Assembly (NCBI RefSeq): GCF_000208865.1
Contig: NC_018394.1
Span: 4,095,797-4,159,796 of the forward strand
Source: Neospora caninum Liverpool
Taxonomy: Eukaryota > Apicomplexa > Conoidasida > Eucoccidiorida > Sarcocystidae
Direction of reading: 5' to 3'
Length of the DNA stretch: 64,000 nt
A program made the translations under genes and the position numbers. The notes under the pieces were generated by a model. It did not search any database, was not told the DNA's origin, and was given only the letters and a program-made list of their open reading frames with translations. Numbering within the stretch: the first letter of the stretch is position 1; each line of letters opens with the position of its first letter. This document shows, piece after piece, positions 24,801-37,216 of the stretch.

Positions 24801-27674
24801 TCTGCGTGTATTTGTTTGTGTATGGAGATTTGACTGAGTTTGTGTACGCAGGAGGGCTATGGTTCTGAATAAGAGTGTGTTGGGTGGTTCGCGGTTTTTT
24901 TTTTTTGCAGGCAACCCCCCAAAGGTGACGCCTAGTTCGAAGGTGGTGGGGGACCTGGCGCAGTTTCTCGTGCAGAACAAGTTGGACGAGGAGACAGTTT
25001 TGGCGCGTGCTGAAGAGCTCTCCTTTCCTTCCTCCGTGATTGAGTATTTTCAAGGGCACATTGGCCAGCCGCCTTTCGGCTTCCCAGAGCCTCTGCGCAC
25101 AAAGGCCCTCAAGGGTTTGCCGACGGTTGAAGGACGTCCAGGCGAGAGCCTGGCTCCGATTGACTGGAGTGAGGGCGCGTGCATGCGTCGAAAATGTTTT
25201 CCAGCAAACGAGGGAAACAGACTGTTTCTCAGAATGGCGGTCGAGCGGTCAGGGGAGGGCGGGACGAGAAAGGCAAGAGACTGAAACTGCATGTGTGATG
25301 CGTAGATGCGTATATAGCTACGCGGAGATAAAGGCGCAACCTAAAGTCGGTTAAACCTCGCTGAAGGTAGACGCGCAGCAGCGTGAGTCTGAGTAGTGGA
25401 AAAGGTGTAAAGCGCCTCATCATCGGGAGTGTCTTCGCGTCGTGTTCCCTATCAGCAGCCCAGAGACACGAGTCTCTGCTGAAAAGAAGGCACTTACGTA
25501 GTTCGTAATATCTAGAAACTCCACGAAGAACTGAAGATTTTAAGTTTATACAGGGGCTGCGCGAACCTTCTGGGTTTTCGTGTCTGTACAGCTGTGGTCC
25601 GCGAGCAACTGGAGAGCACCCACGGCCGAAAGTTCCGAGACTGTGATTTGGTCAGCAGCGTCCTCTATCCGGCCGTCTTCGATGAGTATCAGCAGTTTCT
25701 GAAGAACTTCGGAGACGTCTCCATGCTGCCGACAGCCGCCTACTTCACTGGGCTCCAACCCGGAGAATCCGTCACAGTCCACATGGCTGGGCGAGAAGTC
25801 ACTGTCAAGTGAGACTGACCCTATGCAGGGCTATCCAACCGGTTAACAGAACTTTACCATTCCTCACGTTTTCCTCTTGACATTAATAGAGGCGTAGACT
25901 GCGTAGGCAGAGACTCAGACACGAGGCAGAGGGAAATCTGCATACGTGTATGTGTGTGTGTGTGTGGAAGGGAGAATGCCTACATATATTCACATCCGTG
26001 TGCATAGAAAACACACAAGGTTTCGTGTATGCACGCGCGTGTACACGGAAACATGTATATACGGGTTTGCGACAAAGTGCCGGACAACGAATCAGGATGG
26101 CCCCGAGGCAGGAGTACAGACGCATGCACAGATGGACATAATTAATCCTTGTACGATTTGTACCTACTTGACCCCAGCAGCTCAACAGACAGCTTTTACA
26201 CCACAGGCTACTATCAAAATTTTTTTCGCGAAGGCCTCCATGTGGCCATCCATATATATATATATATATGGATATCGTGTTCACAGGCATGCAGATGTGC
26301 TGTGGTGATGCCCCATTGGGGTCTCCTATGTGGTGATTTTGCTCAGATACATTGCGAAAACACATGTTTTACCAGACGGCAGTCGCGATGTTTTCTTCGA
26401 AGTCATGGGACTCCCCCGAGTCGTTAATGTCATTGATTTGAATGCCAGCCAGGTAAGCGGAGCCAAGCAGGAGAGCGAAATCTCTTTTGCATCGCTTCGT
26501 CGCATTTCGGGTCCACAACTTTCTCACTGTTTTCATCCGAGAGAAAAATGTTCCCTAGTATGGCTGTTGGATCGTGCTCCGTGTGATGGGCGCCACACGA
26601 GAGTTCACACGAAAGCCGAGGCAAATCGCGAACTGCCTCGACGTTAACACGGACAGCGTAACACCCTTCCAGCTTTTTAATGAAGTAGATGGTTTATCGA
26701 GGCGTTGGTGATATGGCCAGTCGTCGGCCACGCTTCCTTCTACGTTATACAGAGCCTAAACCTCGGCGCAAGAGACTCCTGTTTTTTCCATATCCTGTAT
26801 GCCATCTTACTCTTCGATGCACTTGCGTATGACGGCGTCGACATCTTTCTGTCTGTTGTCGATCTGTCTCCGCGTGCATTCGTGGCTGTTGAATTCGAGG
26901 AAGTCGCAGCGAATCGTGAGCGATCGAGAGCGAGGAAGCGGGTACTTTGTTGCTCTGGACGCTCTGGGCGCTGTTTTCTCAACGCGGCCTGCCAAAAAAC
27001 CAGATGCGCATCCGTTTGGACACTTCCTCAGTGGAGCCGTCCGGCAACAAGGGGAATTTTCTTTCAGTATAAATAGCTTTGTGGGGCACCAGTCGACGTC
27101 GGCCGTAGGTGAGGCTCTGTCGCCGCGTTTGTTTCCCTTTTGGGGCTGGTTGTTGCAGGACGTTGTCCGGAATACGAAGGCAGATCCGGCGGACCCGAAA
27201 CAAATCGCGTCGCCCATGCCTGGAAACGTTCTTCAATACAAGGTGAAGGAAGGCCAGGTCATACGCAAAAACGATCCTGTCGTTATCATCACCGCCATGA
27301 AGATGGAAACGGTCGTGGTACGTCCTCCGAAACCCTTATCGATAGGAGAGGCATTGCACACTTGTGTATGTACTGTGTACAAGGTGACGGTCGTGGTGGA
27401 TGCCTTCAATTGAGCGTAGCGTGCGCGTAGCCACGGCGTCCAGCAAACTGCCTGTACACCCGACTCTGTATAAAAATGAGGATGTGGATGTAAGCAGGTC
27501 TGTGCATCCTGAGTTATTGAGGCCTCATTCGATCTTCGTGCACACGAGGAAGCCGGCACGTTTGCGTTTTTTTCTGTCGCTCAGGTATCGCCAGTCGCAG
27601 GCACCGTGGGAGATTTCCTTGTGCGCGAAGGAGACCCTGTACAACAGGGTGATTTGCTAGTCCGCATTCTGTAG
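15895..27674 (+). CDS. PC: pyruvate carboxylase, biotin-dependent, mitochondrial type
   Basis: Carboxylates pyruvate to oxaloacetate using bicarbonate and ATP. Exons: 15895-16810, 17617-17897, 18551-19154, 19582-19878, 20382-20592, 21045-21248, 21657-21909, 22259-22408, 22837-22972, 23513-23673, 24381-24564, 24911-25168, 25592-25808, 26347-26452, 27159-27317, 27585-27674 (1,408 aa). All phases agree. Residues 1-223 are Ser/Arg/Pro-rich without homology, consistent with a long mitochondrial presequence. The biotin carboxylase domain starts at [20 protein letters not shown] (about 226) and has the ATP-grasp loop GGGGRGMR and [10 protein letters not shown]. The carboxyltransferase domain shows [22 protein letters not shown], the metal-site lysine in CVKDMAGLL, and HTHDT. 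The C-terminal carrier domain has AMKMET with biotinyl-Lys about 1374. The start is the first in-frame ATG and has a good context (GAACATGG). The enzyme is about 220 residues longer than typical PC, all at the N-terminus. The least typical donors are after exon 9 (GTGTGT) and exon 11 (GTCAGG). Confidence 0.95.
20015..20048. repeat. TA-rich microsatellite in pyruvate carboxylase intron 4
   Basis: A mixed CATATA/TATATA tract ends in a pure TA run followed by TGGATG. It lies wholly within the intron 19879-20381. Confidence 0.85.
20631..20733. repeat. TA-rich tracts with perfect palindrome in pyruvate carboxylase intron 5
   Basis: Two TA-rich clusters lie inside the intron 20593-21044. The second ends in a perfect 24-nt palindrome (20710-20733) made of a TA run flanked by TGCA on both sides. 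Confidence 0.85.
24712..24786. repeat. GATA-type microsatellite in pyruvate carboxylase intron 11
   Basis: About 75 nt of imperfect ATAG/GATA repeats lie inside the intron 24565-24910. Confidence 0.9.
26250..26271. repeat. TA palindrome in pyruvate carboxylase intron 13
   Basis: A perfect 22-nt palindrome, CC followed by nine AT units and GG, lies inside the intron 25809-26346. Confidence 0.85.
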
Positions 27675-29611
27675 TTCAGCATTTCAAGGGTACCCGCCAA
27701 GCGTTTTATCCTCGGATATTTGACACCACAGTTCCACGGAAAGACGTTTTCGGCCACCAAAAGTGTTGCCGTTCTGTAAAGTAGGGATACAGAGTTGATA
27801 GACTCAGCGCTAGAAGCTCAGCAACTCGAGGTAGACGAAGCAGAGTCTTTGCGATTAGGAAACAGACCGTGTTTTTCGGTTTCAAATGAAGGCGCAGGAA
27901 TCCCAAACGCCAGACTCAAGAATCGCTTCCCATAGAGAAGAACCCAGGGAGGCGAGCCAGCTGTCCGTGAAGATAACGCAGTGCAGCCGACCCGGTATAC
28001 CACTAGACTCTTCTTTGAGTTGTCGGGGGAAGGGCCGTCCTGTAGCAGCCGTGGAATCCTTTGTTACCGTTCCCCAGTCTTGTCCAAAGGATATTGCTTT
28101 GTGGTTCCGACTGTTTTTTTTTCTCGCGCCAAGGAACGCGAGTCTGTGGGAACCGACCGGAACGGCAAGTTGGAATGGCGATACCGGGGTAGGTCAAGTG
28201 GAACGCACGAGGCAGCAAGAGCTGCAGTTGTGCCAGGGAAACGCTGGCAGGGGAAACGGAAAACGGGATGTACGTGTGTGCTGCAAAACAAAGTTCCGGA
28301 TCAGCACCACACAGAACGGGGCTGAAACTCCTAGGGTTTTAACCGTGCTAGTCCAAAATCCTTTTTTCGCGGCATTGGATGCCTTTGGTTTTGGAAAACG
28401 CATTCAGGGTGTGCTTGAAATGAAGTGCGAGGAGGGAAGAACAAAAGCGGGAACCACTTTGGGATAGGAGTCAGCGCGTTCTTAGTCTAGGAACGTCACC
28501 GTATCGGCGCGACGAAAATTGCTGTCCCCGGACTAGAAAGAGCCGCTCTTGCCGGCGCGTCCGTATTTCCGCTTTCTCGAGGATTGTTTCCTGGAAACCT
28601 GGTTTCCACGGATACACAATTGTGAAAGATGTTTCGATCCGCTCCGTCGAACCGTTGCTACCGAAAATGCAACTGTTCCGTATTTCATCTGATTCTGACG
28701 CACCCGTCTCGTGTCAGGACAGGCTGTCCCGGTGTGTTTCGTAAACACTTCCGAGAACGTGTTCAAATTGCTAGTTATGAACGATCAGGGAGCAGATTTT
28801 GAATGGCCATCTATCCACGGTGGCAGCGCCAGCTAGGCGGTTCATCACTGACAGAGTCCCAGGAAAAGACGGATTATTTCCCCGGCCGCAAATGCCGCTG
28901 AAAGCGCAGGTGCTACAAGCGAGGGGTATATATCCGGGTGTTGGTAACTTGATGAAATTGTCGCCGAGAGAGCATCATTATCCAGCTATGTTCCACGTCG
29001 GACTCGTTCCCCTTGACGTGAGAAGATGCGTTGCTGTTTACTGTCTTCTGGAGCACCGAGCAGGGGAGCAACGGGGAAACACAGTCAACAAGTTCTGAGT
29101 GGATCGATGCCGGCCAAACGGGGCTAGCGTGTGGAATGCCGATCAACTCAGACTGGCTTCAACCACCTGGACGAAAGTTCGCGAGTAGCCAGAAGGTATC
29201 AAGGCCCATTTGTCTTGCTTCCTGAGTGCGATCTCCGAGGATACAGAAGTGGAAGTGAATACGCTCCCGGACGCAAAGGACTTCGTCCGCTCATCGATGG
29301 CATGGACACACGCTCCTGCCGCAGGGTTTGCATCTTTCCAGCGGCGCATCTGAGTTGTAGGTCGAGGCCCAATCGCCTCCGACACAATGTCATGTTTTCA
29401 ATTTAGACACGTGTGTAGCAATTGCGCATGCCGTCACAAAGACCTCCGGTAGGCCTGCTCACTGCAAAGGATTAGTCACAGCGAATCTTAGGAAAAGCAC
29501 GTGTTTCCCTCGCCTCCCTGATCGAGTAGGGCGCTGTTTTCGACATTTGCTGTCATGGTGTTCGACGGAACGTAACCGCTGTAAAGACCCCTCTCAACAG
29601 TTTGTCGACAG
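27675..29611. other. convergent intergenic region, no gene recognised
   Basis: This region lies between the stop codons of pyruvate carboxylase (+) and the SMYD-like gene (-), so both 3' UTRs probably fall here. A 193-codon plus-strand frame at 27886-28467 has no recognisable content and no splice support. Confidence 0.5.
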
Positions 29612-32600
29612 TTAGAACAGATCAGCGTTGTCTCGAGTAGGCAGGGCTTCCCTCAGATTGTGAACCAGCTGCGAAATTCGATGGTGCACGCCATAGCATC
29701 TGTTTGCAGTCTTCTGAGCCGCCAAACTGAGAACCGTGGCCTCTTCCATCGCACCCGCGTTGCCTGCCAATGAGGCGCATTTGTACAGCTCCACACACAG
29801 CTCAGGTTGTCTCCATCCCGATTCATACCGCAGGGAAAGTACCCAGATGGCTCCGAGAAGAGCCTCGAACGCGGCTGCGTCATGATTCCCCTTCCCAGTT
29901 GCCAAAACTGGCTTCGCGCCCCCTTTGGCCGAGGCAGATGCCGGACACGCTGCCTTTGTCGGGCCGTTATCCTCCCCACAGACGCTCTCACAACCGAACA
30001 GAGAGTGTGCACACGTACTCTCGAACATGGCACGCAGATCAAGAACCTCACAAACTTCATGAGACAAGTGTCCAGTTGTCCGAGCCACTTCGTGCAAGAG
30101 CTCATCAAGCAAGCTCCGCACTCCGGCTACTGTCAATTCTTCAGTCTGCTCCCGCTCTTCGCCCGTCTTGCCCTCCTCGTTCCGCCCTGGAGGGAATCGG
30201 GGAACTCTCGCTAGCCGAAGCGCCTTCTGGACGGCTGAGCGTGCCGCAGCTATGCCTCGCAGCGCAGCAGCCCGCGGGCCCTCGAAACTCCGAGCAACTT
30301 GCGCATCGCTGGTCCACACGGTTCCGCAACAAAGACACCTCCACGCGGGCGCCCCGTCCCGGCCCCCGCGTGCCGGCACGGCCACGCAGGAGTGACCCAG
30401 AACCGCCAACATGGCGGAATCTGTCCAGCGCGCGAAACAGTCGACCGCTGCCGCATGCTGGCGGGAGTCAGGACAACGTGGACGGCTACCGTTCGTTGAA
30501 ACCGCGGACGCGACCTCTTCCCTGCTACCGTTGCCTGTCGCAGCCTCCTTCTCTCTTTTCATGTCCGTGACGAGCGTCCGAAGGAAGAAAGCGCCTCCCC
30601 TCAACGCTGCAACTCCCCCGTGGGAACGTCCTGAGAACGCTTCCGACGGCGTCCGTCGATGAGCAACCTGACCCTGCGGTGGGCCGTTTCCAGCCCGCGT
30701 GTTTGCCTTCCTTCCCTCGTACTCTCTGTCTATCATCAACGCACGAACCGCATCTAACAGAGCGTCATTGTGCAGCAATCGACCTTGTGCTACAGACACA
30801 CTAGCCGCTATTCCGCGCGGCCTTGGTAGACCAATAGCCCGGTCATTAGAAAGAACTGCAGCCGCACTAACCTTCTGCCACAGCGCCGGGTCGCCGCAGC
30901 ATCGTGGACAGGGAAGGCCTCCTAGCAAGTCGGGATGGAGAGGCAGCGGCCCAGTGCCACGGTCAAGTGCGTTCTCAGAGCCTCCAAACTCCGCAAGGGG
31001 CGGCCAAGTTGTGCATGCCTATGGAAGCAGAAATACACAGGAAATACAGCATCTTGGACTCGCAGAGAAAAGGCGTCCATGCGCCGCTGATCCCTCGCAG
31101 CGAAACGTTCAACGCGTGCCGCACACACCGGTAATTGACAGCAACCAAAACACACAGCCCGCGGCCGAGAACAAGACACGCGGAAACCCGAGGTACCTCT
31201 GCCGTCCACACTCTGCATCGCAAATCGCGTGACAAGGAACAGGCCAATGACTGGCGACTATGGTGGGATACATAAAGGCAGTTGGGATTGAAAGCTAGGC
31301 CCTTCCGCCGCACGGAGAAGACACAGCATCCGTTGTTTCGTTCGTGTCGGTCACTGCGCTCGTGGGAGAAAAACGCAACGTGTGGCTGGGTCTTTGCGCA
31401 TGCTTTTTCACGAGACAAAAGTGCTGCGTCGGGTTACCTTGCAGCGACACTCAAACAGCGCTTCGCTCCGGAGCACCTCCTGTCGCCCCACCCACCCCTT
31501 TCGGCCTCTTCCAGCAACAGGCCCGTAGGACAGCGTCACTTCCACTTCAGACGACTTCTTGCCCGAATCGCCCCTCGGCGATCCTTCACAAAGACGAACT
31601 TCAATCGGACAGCCGGTAGCGAATGGGATGCTGCAAGTTGCCGTTTCTGTTCCAGGCGAGGCGCCGTCCACGCGACGCGCCTCGTTGTCTGCCGGCCTTC
31701 CGCCACTGCCAAACACAGCGAGAGCGTTCGGAAGACAAGAGTGGTTGAACTGCGAGGCATAGAGATACAGGCCGCGTCCGACGTTCCAGTCGCTGTCGCT
31801 CTCGTCGAGCAGTAGAGAAAGCCCAAAGGAGTTGCTCCACACAGCACCGTAAGAGCGGAGAGCTGCCCTAAGAAGAAGCCTCCCAGTGACTCCGGTGAAC
31901 CAGTGTGTCCACAGGTCTTTCCCCTCGACTCCGTCTGACGGCGCTGACCCGTCTTGCGCCTCTCCAGCTTCTCGGTTTTGCGTTCGCCGTCGCAGCCTTT
32001 CTACGGTCGAGGAAGAACGCGCGAAGAAATACTCCCCAGCAATCCACACGGCATTGACGAGGAAATCGCATAAAGCATCCGCATCGTCGGGTAAATGCCA
32101 AGCGAGAGAGAGCATGCGAGAAGCAGTCCACGACGGCCTCGCGGCGTCAGCTGCCTCGGACGAAGTCGAAACGCGAAGAGATGAACCAGGGAGGACAAAG
32201 TCGACGCCCGTTTCGTCTCCCGAGGCTGCTAGAGAAGCGCGACTATCGTTGCGTTCATCATCGCTGGGCGACTCGAACACACCACGGAGCGCACTGCCGT
32301 TAACAGACAGCGACGCGACATAAACCTCCATGATCTGTCTTGCCACATGACGCGTGCTGTCTTCGAGGCACCCTCCGGCGGTTCGGGCCACAGGCAAATT
32401 CATGGATCTGGACCGAGGTTCAGAGGTCGCAGTATCGTGAGAAGGACGGCGAGCAGACACCCTGCCTCCACTGTTTGCTGCTTTGGCGTTGCCAGCGCCA
32501 CAGGCGGCAGCGGCCGCAAGGGAAGTATCTGATTCTTGGGCGGCTGCATGGCTCCGTTCCGGTGCCGGGACGGGGACTTCTCGCGCTTCTGCTTGGTCAC

Positions 32601-34983
32601 CTTTTGCTTCCGACAAGGGAGAGTCAGCTTCGATTGGCGCAGCCTGAAGGATGGCGGCGACGGCTCTCGCCCGTTCGACGTCCGCTGCTTGGATCAGCAT
32701 CTGCGACCGTTCCCTCACAGACTTGAGTCCAGGGCGCGGCCCGGCCGAGCCTTCCGGCGCTTTCTCCTGGCCCAGACCCCTGCGGTGAGTCGCCGACTGT
32801 GACTCGGTCGCAGCCTCGGTTCCCAGGCCTTCTCGCCCCGGTGCTTCCTTGTCCGAAGGTGACCTGCCGGACTCGGAGATGACACAGACCACAGCCTGCT
32901 CGATGCAGTCCAGGATGGCATTCGATGCATCCTCCACTGCCAAGACCGATTCCGGAGTGTTAGGCACGCCGTGGGCAGATGGAGCCTTTCGACCGCACTG
33001 GGTTTGTTCTTTCGTAGCGGCGTCTCTTTCCCCGAAGCTGTGGCGACAGGTCGCAACATGGTGAGAAACGTCCCTACACTCCTCGCAGCAGAAGAGAGCT
33101 GAAGTGCACCATAAACAGGGAGTGGTCAGGGTGATGGAACAGAGGCGACTTCGCCTCAGACCGTCATCGAACTCGCCGCCCCAGTCTGCGTCCTCAGCCT
33201 CCCAAAAGGTATCGACGGGAGTGAAGCAACCTGTGCAGACGGCTTTCGAACCGCAGGAAGACCTTGACTCGCTGATACATTCTTCCCAGACTTGGCCGAG
33301 AAGTTCCCTGCTCCCTCCAGGCGGAAGGCGAGGCAGAGGCGAGTTCTCTGACGGCAAACAGTAGGACGCGACAGGGTACTCACGCAAGACCACCTGCGGA
33401 TCCGTTGAGAAGGCGGGAAGACGCAGCTTGGCTATTCCGCTCTGTCTGGACACCTCGTCAGCAGTGCGTTTCGAACTCCGTGCACTCGCCAGCGCCAAAA
33501 CGACTCCACGGCCTTCTGTGGTGTCGTCCTCACGGACCCTGAGCCGCGGGTGGATATATTCAAGATACGGGTTGCTTTCCGCCACATGTTGGTCCAACTG
33601 GTCCACTTCTCCTCCGTCAACCGTTTGGCTGTTTTGCGGTGCCGGACCAGTCGGTGTGCTCGCAAAGCACTCGGGAAAGCTCGTCTTCGAGGGTCTGGAT
33701 GGCTGTGTGATAAGAGCCTCCCCGAGTTGTCCTTCCCGGTCTCCGGTTCCGCAGCGCCAGGACTGCTCGGGAACGTCAATCCTTGCAGCGTGCACGCAGT
33801 GACAAGCGCCAGATGCGGGCTTACCGTCTTCTTTGAGGTCGGCCCAGGCGCTGTTCTCTCGCAAACTGCAGAGCAACAAGTCCAGTTCGTCTCCTGTGTC
33901 AGCTGATCCCTCCGTTCCGCCCTTTGTGGCGACTCGTGTTTCAGCGACACTCCCCTTGCAGCTGAGTGTGTCTTCGCGTTTCCTAAGGGCAGTACAGACC
34001 GAAGACGCATATGCGGCTTCCTTCTGAAGCGTCGCAACAGCTTTTTGTGTCAAGTCTCTTTGGCGTTGGATCTTCGCAGCTCGCGAGTGTTCTGGGGAGC
34101 GGCAGCTGGCTTCGCTCCGTCTCCAGCACGCGTCAAGCACCGCAGAAAGCTGAGAAACGTGGAACTCCAAAGCTTTCGCCAGAGCCGTGCATGCAGAGGC
34201 GCGTCTAAACCATGCTTTGGGGTACGAAGGGTCGAGTCGGATTCCAGCTGTCCCATCTCGGAGCGCGGCGCGTGCATTGCCCAGCCGTAGATACGCTGCG
34301 CTGCGGTTTGAGAGAATGACGGCGAGGTCGCGACAAGGAGTTTGGACTTGTTCCGCATGCAGTTGAGTGGCGTTGCTGTTCGACAGAGGAAGGAAACGAA
34401 GGGATGCAGTGTAGGCGGCAATGGCGAGGCGAGGTGTTTCAGCAGCTAAGAAAGTATTCCCCAGGCGTCTCAACGCGGCACTGATGGGGCCCGACTTTCG
34501 CAAGTGGTACCAGCAAATGCATGCCTGCTGGCTCGACGGTTGACGGGCAGAAGTCGTTTCTGGGCACGAGGCAGATAGGGGCGATACGCGTTCTGGATTG
34601 GAAACCGATGGATCTAAACTTTCTTTGCCCCCGGAGTTTCCGGTTGGCGAATCACGGGGGGAAGGCTGAGCAGTTGCAGGAAGGAACGGCCACGGTGGAA
34701 GGCAAGAGAGGAGGAAGACACGGCGGAGGAGGGGTTCGACAGTTTGAGCGGAAGAGACCAGGAACGCGACAAGATCTGTCTCGTCTTGTTCAGCTGCTCT
34801 CGGAAGATTGGGCTGGACGGCATCTGTCCCGCGAGGTGGGGAAGATTGCTGTCTTGAGTCTCGTTCCAACAGAAACGTCGAGAGAACGGCTCGCAGCTGG
34901 GCCAGTGTCTCAGGACTGTGGAGCTTCACGTGTTCGTACAGGTGGGAAACATGCCCCATTCTCGCTGTGAACGGGAGTTCCAC
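29612..34983 (-). CDS. TPR-MYND-SET (SMYD-like) protein, putative lysine methyltransferase
   Basis: Two exons, 34983-31438 and 31018-29612, join in phase (1,650 aa). The junction reads FECRCK|ACTTW. Domains in order: TPR-like helices at about 168-270 (LGNTFLAAETPRLAIAAYTA, SNRSAAYLRLGNARAAL); the first SET strand GRGVVLALA (about 491) with VVLREYPVASY (531-541); a MYND zinc finger at about 583-646 (CTGC, C-x2-C, C-x3-C, H-x4-C); about 430 low-complexity residues; the SET core FNHSCLPNALAV (1079-1090); SYGP (about 1152); and a post-SET cluster (FECRC ... LPCPRC). A helical C-terminus resembles the SMYD C-terminal repeat. SMYD proteins use S-adenosylmethionine to methylate lysines on histones or other proteins, and MYND binds partners. 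The NHSC and GRG motifs are intact, so activity is plausible, but the substrate is unknown. The protein is about three times longer than typical SMYDs because of the insert and the tail. Confidence 0.85.
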
Positions 34984-36127
34984 GCCGCAAACGGGTGGTT
35001 TCCATTTTTCGTCACGCGATCAGCCGATCGAGACAGCGCAAGCGAAAGCGCAAGCACGGCTAGTCTGCGGGAATGTTCACTTGTTGCCTAGTCAAAAGGC
35101 CACCGCTGGAAAGTACACGTTAAGGGATGATGAGTGCCTGTGCAGTGCAAAAGACAACAGGCAGACGCGCACGTGAAGAAATCTGGCGGGCGTTTGTTGC
35201 GCCGCACAAGACTCAAGTCGATACTAGCTTCGAAGCACTGCAACTCTCATCCGGAGAAACGGAGAACCCCTCAGATATGAACGGGCGGCGCGACATAGTG
35301 TTCTAGATGCTTCCATCTTTCTGCGTAGGCAGTAGGGAGAAGGCCAGAGTTCGATGTTCGGCGTTCTAATGCAAAGGAGGCCGCGGAATAACTTCCCGGT
35401 GGAAAGTTTTACACAGTTTGGGTGCGCATGCGGCAGCCTGTCTCGCGGGGTCACTGTGTGCATGGGCTGCTCAGCTGTGCATCTCTGTGGCGCTCGGACA
35501 TGCAACTAGAAAACACCTGGCATTTTCAGATTCACAACTCGCCCGTCTCCGAGACTTGTCTTCTTCAGAGAACAAAACAGCGTCTGTCAGACGGGGGTGT
35601 TGTTTTCTGTGGAGCTTCTTTTGGGTTCTGAGGATTCATCCGCGCGCGCGCGTCGTGAGGATGCGTAGCAGTCCACTGGTTTGTCTAATCTTCTGGGTGT
35701 CTGAAGAGGAAATCCAGTCTTCGCCTTGATTTTTGGTAATCCGTTTTCTCCGTCAGTGAGGAGCGGTCACGGCTGTGCGTGTCTTCTTGCGAAGTCAAGC
35801 TTGACAGCTGAAACCGGAGTTGTCGCCGGCGTATCGAACTCGCACCGTGCCTACCAATATAAACGCGTGTATGTGGCGTCGTCGTGGTACACGTCTTTGT
35901 GGTGTGTGAAGCCCCCGTGCAAAGAGGAAGGCTTCTTTTGTTTTCTGCTGTGTGGACGCAACGTACAAGAAGTAGTTGTAGTCTCTCTTTTTGAGCACGG
36001 CTCCGTTTCCTCGAGTCTACCCCAGAAACTCGAGGTGGGAAGGGCGTTTTTCTCCAGGGTGTGCGTCACTCTGTGTTCACTCCCGTGTGCCACGAGTAAC
36101 TGGACCGGGAAAATCGTGCAACGAACC
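34984..36127. promoter_or_regulatory. divergent intergenic region, SMYD-like gene / GDPD gene
   Basis: This region separates two genes transcribed away from each other. The GDPD frame stays open back to 35726, but it has no ATG before 36128, so this stretch is read as 5' UTR and promoter. I see no other gene. Promoter function is inferred from position. Confidence 0.45.
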
Positions 36128-37216
36128 ATGGAAGACTTCCTTTTGGCGGCGTCATCACTCTCTCCGAGAGTCTTGGTGGGCGCAGGCGTGTGTTCGTGCT
36201 TCGTAGCCGCAAGCTGGGTCCTCAACCGATGGCCGGGTCTTGTTTGGAAGACGAAGCGCATTTTTAGCAATCCTCCACGGAACATTGCGCATCGAGGAGG
36301 ACAGGCAGAGCGCTCCGAGAACACCATCCTGGCTTTTTCCTACGCCGTAAATGAATGCAACTGCAGAATGATTGAACTGGACGTGTGGATGACGAAGGAT
36401 AAAGAGTTGGTTGTTGCACACGACGATGACATTGAGCGCGTCACAGGGAAAAAAGTACTGATCAGCAACACCAATTACGCAGATCTTCCTCCTGTGCTTG
36501 ACTCGGACCGTCTGAAGGACTGCCACATGGAGTTTGTGTCGGATTTCGGGGGTTTCCCCGTGTGGTTCCCTCCTCAGCCTCTTCCTCGGTTGGAGGACGT
36601 TTTCGCCCAGTTCCCGGATACAATCATAAATGTGGATATCAAGGCTAAAGGTGACCCAGAGAGTGTGTACAAGACCCTCGATCTGGTGCGGAAATACAAC
36701 CGTGTACACAAGACCGTTTTCGGATCCTTCGATCAAGTGACGCTGAAACTGATTTCGGAATACGAGAAGGACGCAATCGTCTGCATTGGTCCGAATCGAG
36801 CAAAGTTTTTGGTATTCGCCTACTACACAGGCCTAATGCCGTTTGTTCCAATCCCGGAGCGCGTATGGGAATTCCCCATCTGCAAGTATTACTTCATCTC
36901 ATGGCTCGGCACGCCGACAGGGGAGTGGGAACGGAGGTTGCCGTCGTTCTGCGCAGGGATCCTCAGAGGTCTCTATTACTTGTATGCTTTGGCCTCTTTT
37001 AAGCTTCTCACGAACCCAAACTTTGTGGCTGCTCTGAAAAGGCGCGGCCTCGTGACCTTCGGATGGGTCACAAACACGACCGAAGAATTTAGCGACGGCT
37101 TCTACCGTGTAGGATGCGACGGTTTGATGACAGATAGACCTGCACTCATGGCAGAATGGCTACGTAACGAGAGACTGGACGATTCTAGCCCCGCGGGGAA
37201 GGACAAAGAACTATAA
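36128..37216 (+). CDS. glycerophosphodiester phosphodiesterase (GDPD family), membrane-anchored
   Basis: Hydrolyses glycerophosphodiesters to glycerol-3-phosphate and an alcohol, in phospholipid turnover. Single exon, 362 aa. The start is the first in-frame ATG and has a strong context (AACCATGG). Residues about 16-32 form a hydrophobic segment (LVGAGVCSCFVAASWVL) that is probably a signal anchor. The GDPD barrel begins at NIAHRGG (His55, Arg56), then SENT (Glu64, Asn65), ELDVWMTKD (Glu83, Asp85) and VVAHDD (His98). These are the catalytic His pair and metal-binding acidic residues of the family. Later strands are also recognisable: INVDIKA, VFGSFD, and TFGWVTN with GCDGLMTDRP. A hydrophobic patch mid-domain (FLVFAYYTGLMPFV) may touch the membrane. 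The arrangement resembles eukaryotic GDPD1/4-type enzymes. The exact substrate cannot be read from the sequence. Confidence 0.92.
   Translation: MEDFLLAASSLSPRVLVGAGVCSCFVAASWVLNRWPGLVWKTKRIFSNPPRNIAHRGGQAERSENTILAFSYAVNECNCRMIELDVWMTKDKELVVAHDDDIERVTGKKVLISNTNYADLPPVLDSDRLKDCHMEFVSDFGGFPVWFPPQPLPRLEDVFAQFPDTIINVDIKAKGDPESVYKTLDLVRKYNRVHKTVFGSFDQVTLKLISEYEKDAIVCIGPNRAKFLVFAYYTGLMPFVPIPERVWEFPICKYYFISWLGTPTGEWERRLPSFCAGILRGLYYLYALASFKLLTNPNFVAALKRRGLVTFGWVTNTTEEFSDGFYRVGCDGLMTDRPALMAEWLRNERLDDSSPAGKDKEL

Noticed and set aside
27886..28467. 193-codon plus-strand frame between pyruvate carboxylase and the SMYD-like gene
   Set aside because: There is no recognisable motif and no splice partner, and its position fits a 3' UTR or intergenic sequence.
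35726..36127. 134-codon upstream extension of the GDPD frame
   Set aside because: The extension contains no ATG. The first in-frame ATG at 36128 has an optimal context and is followed directly by a signal-anchor segment.
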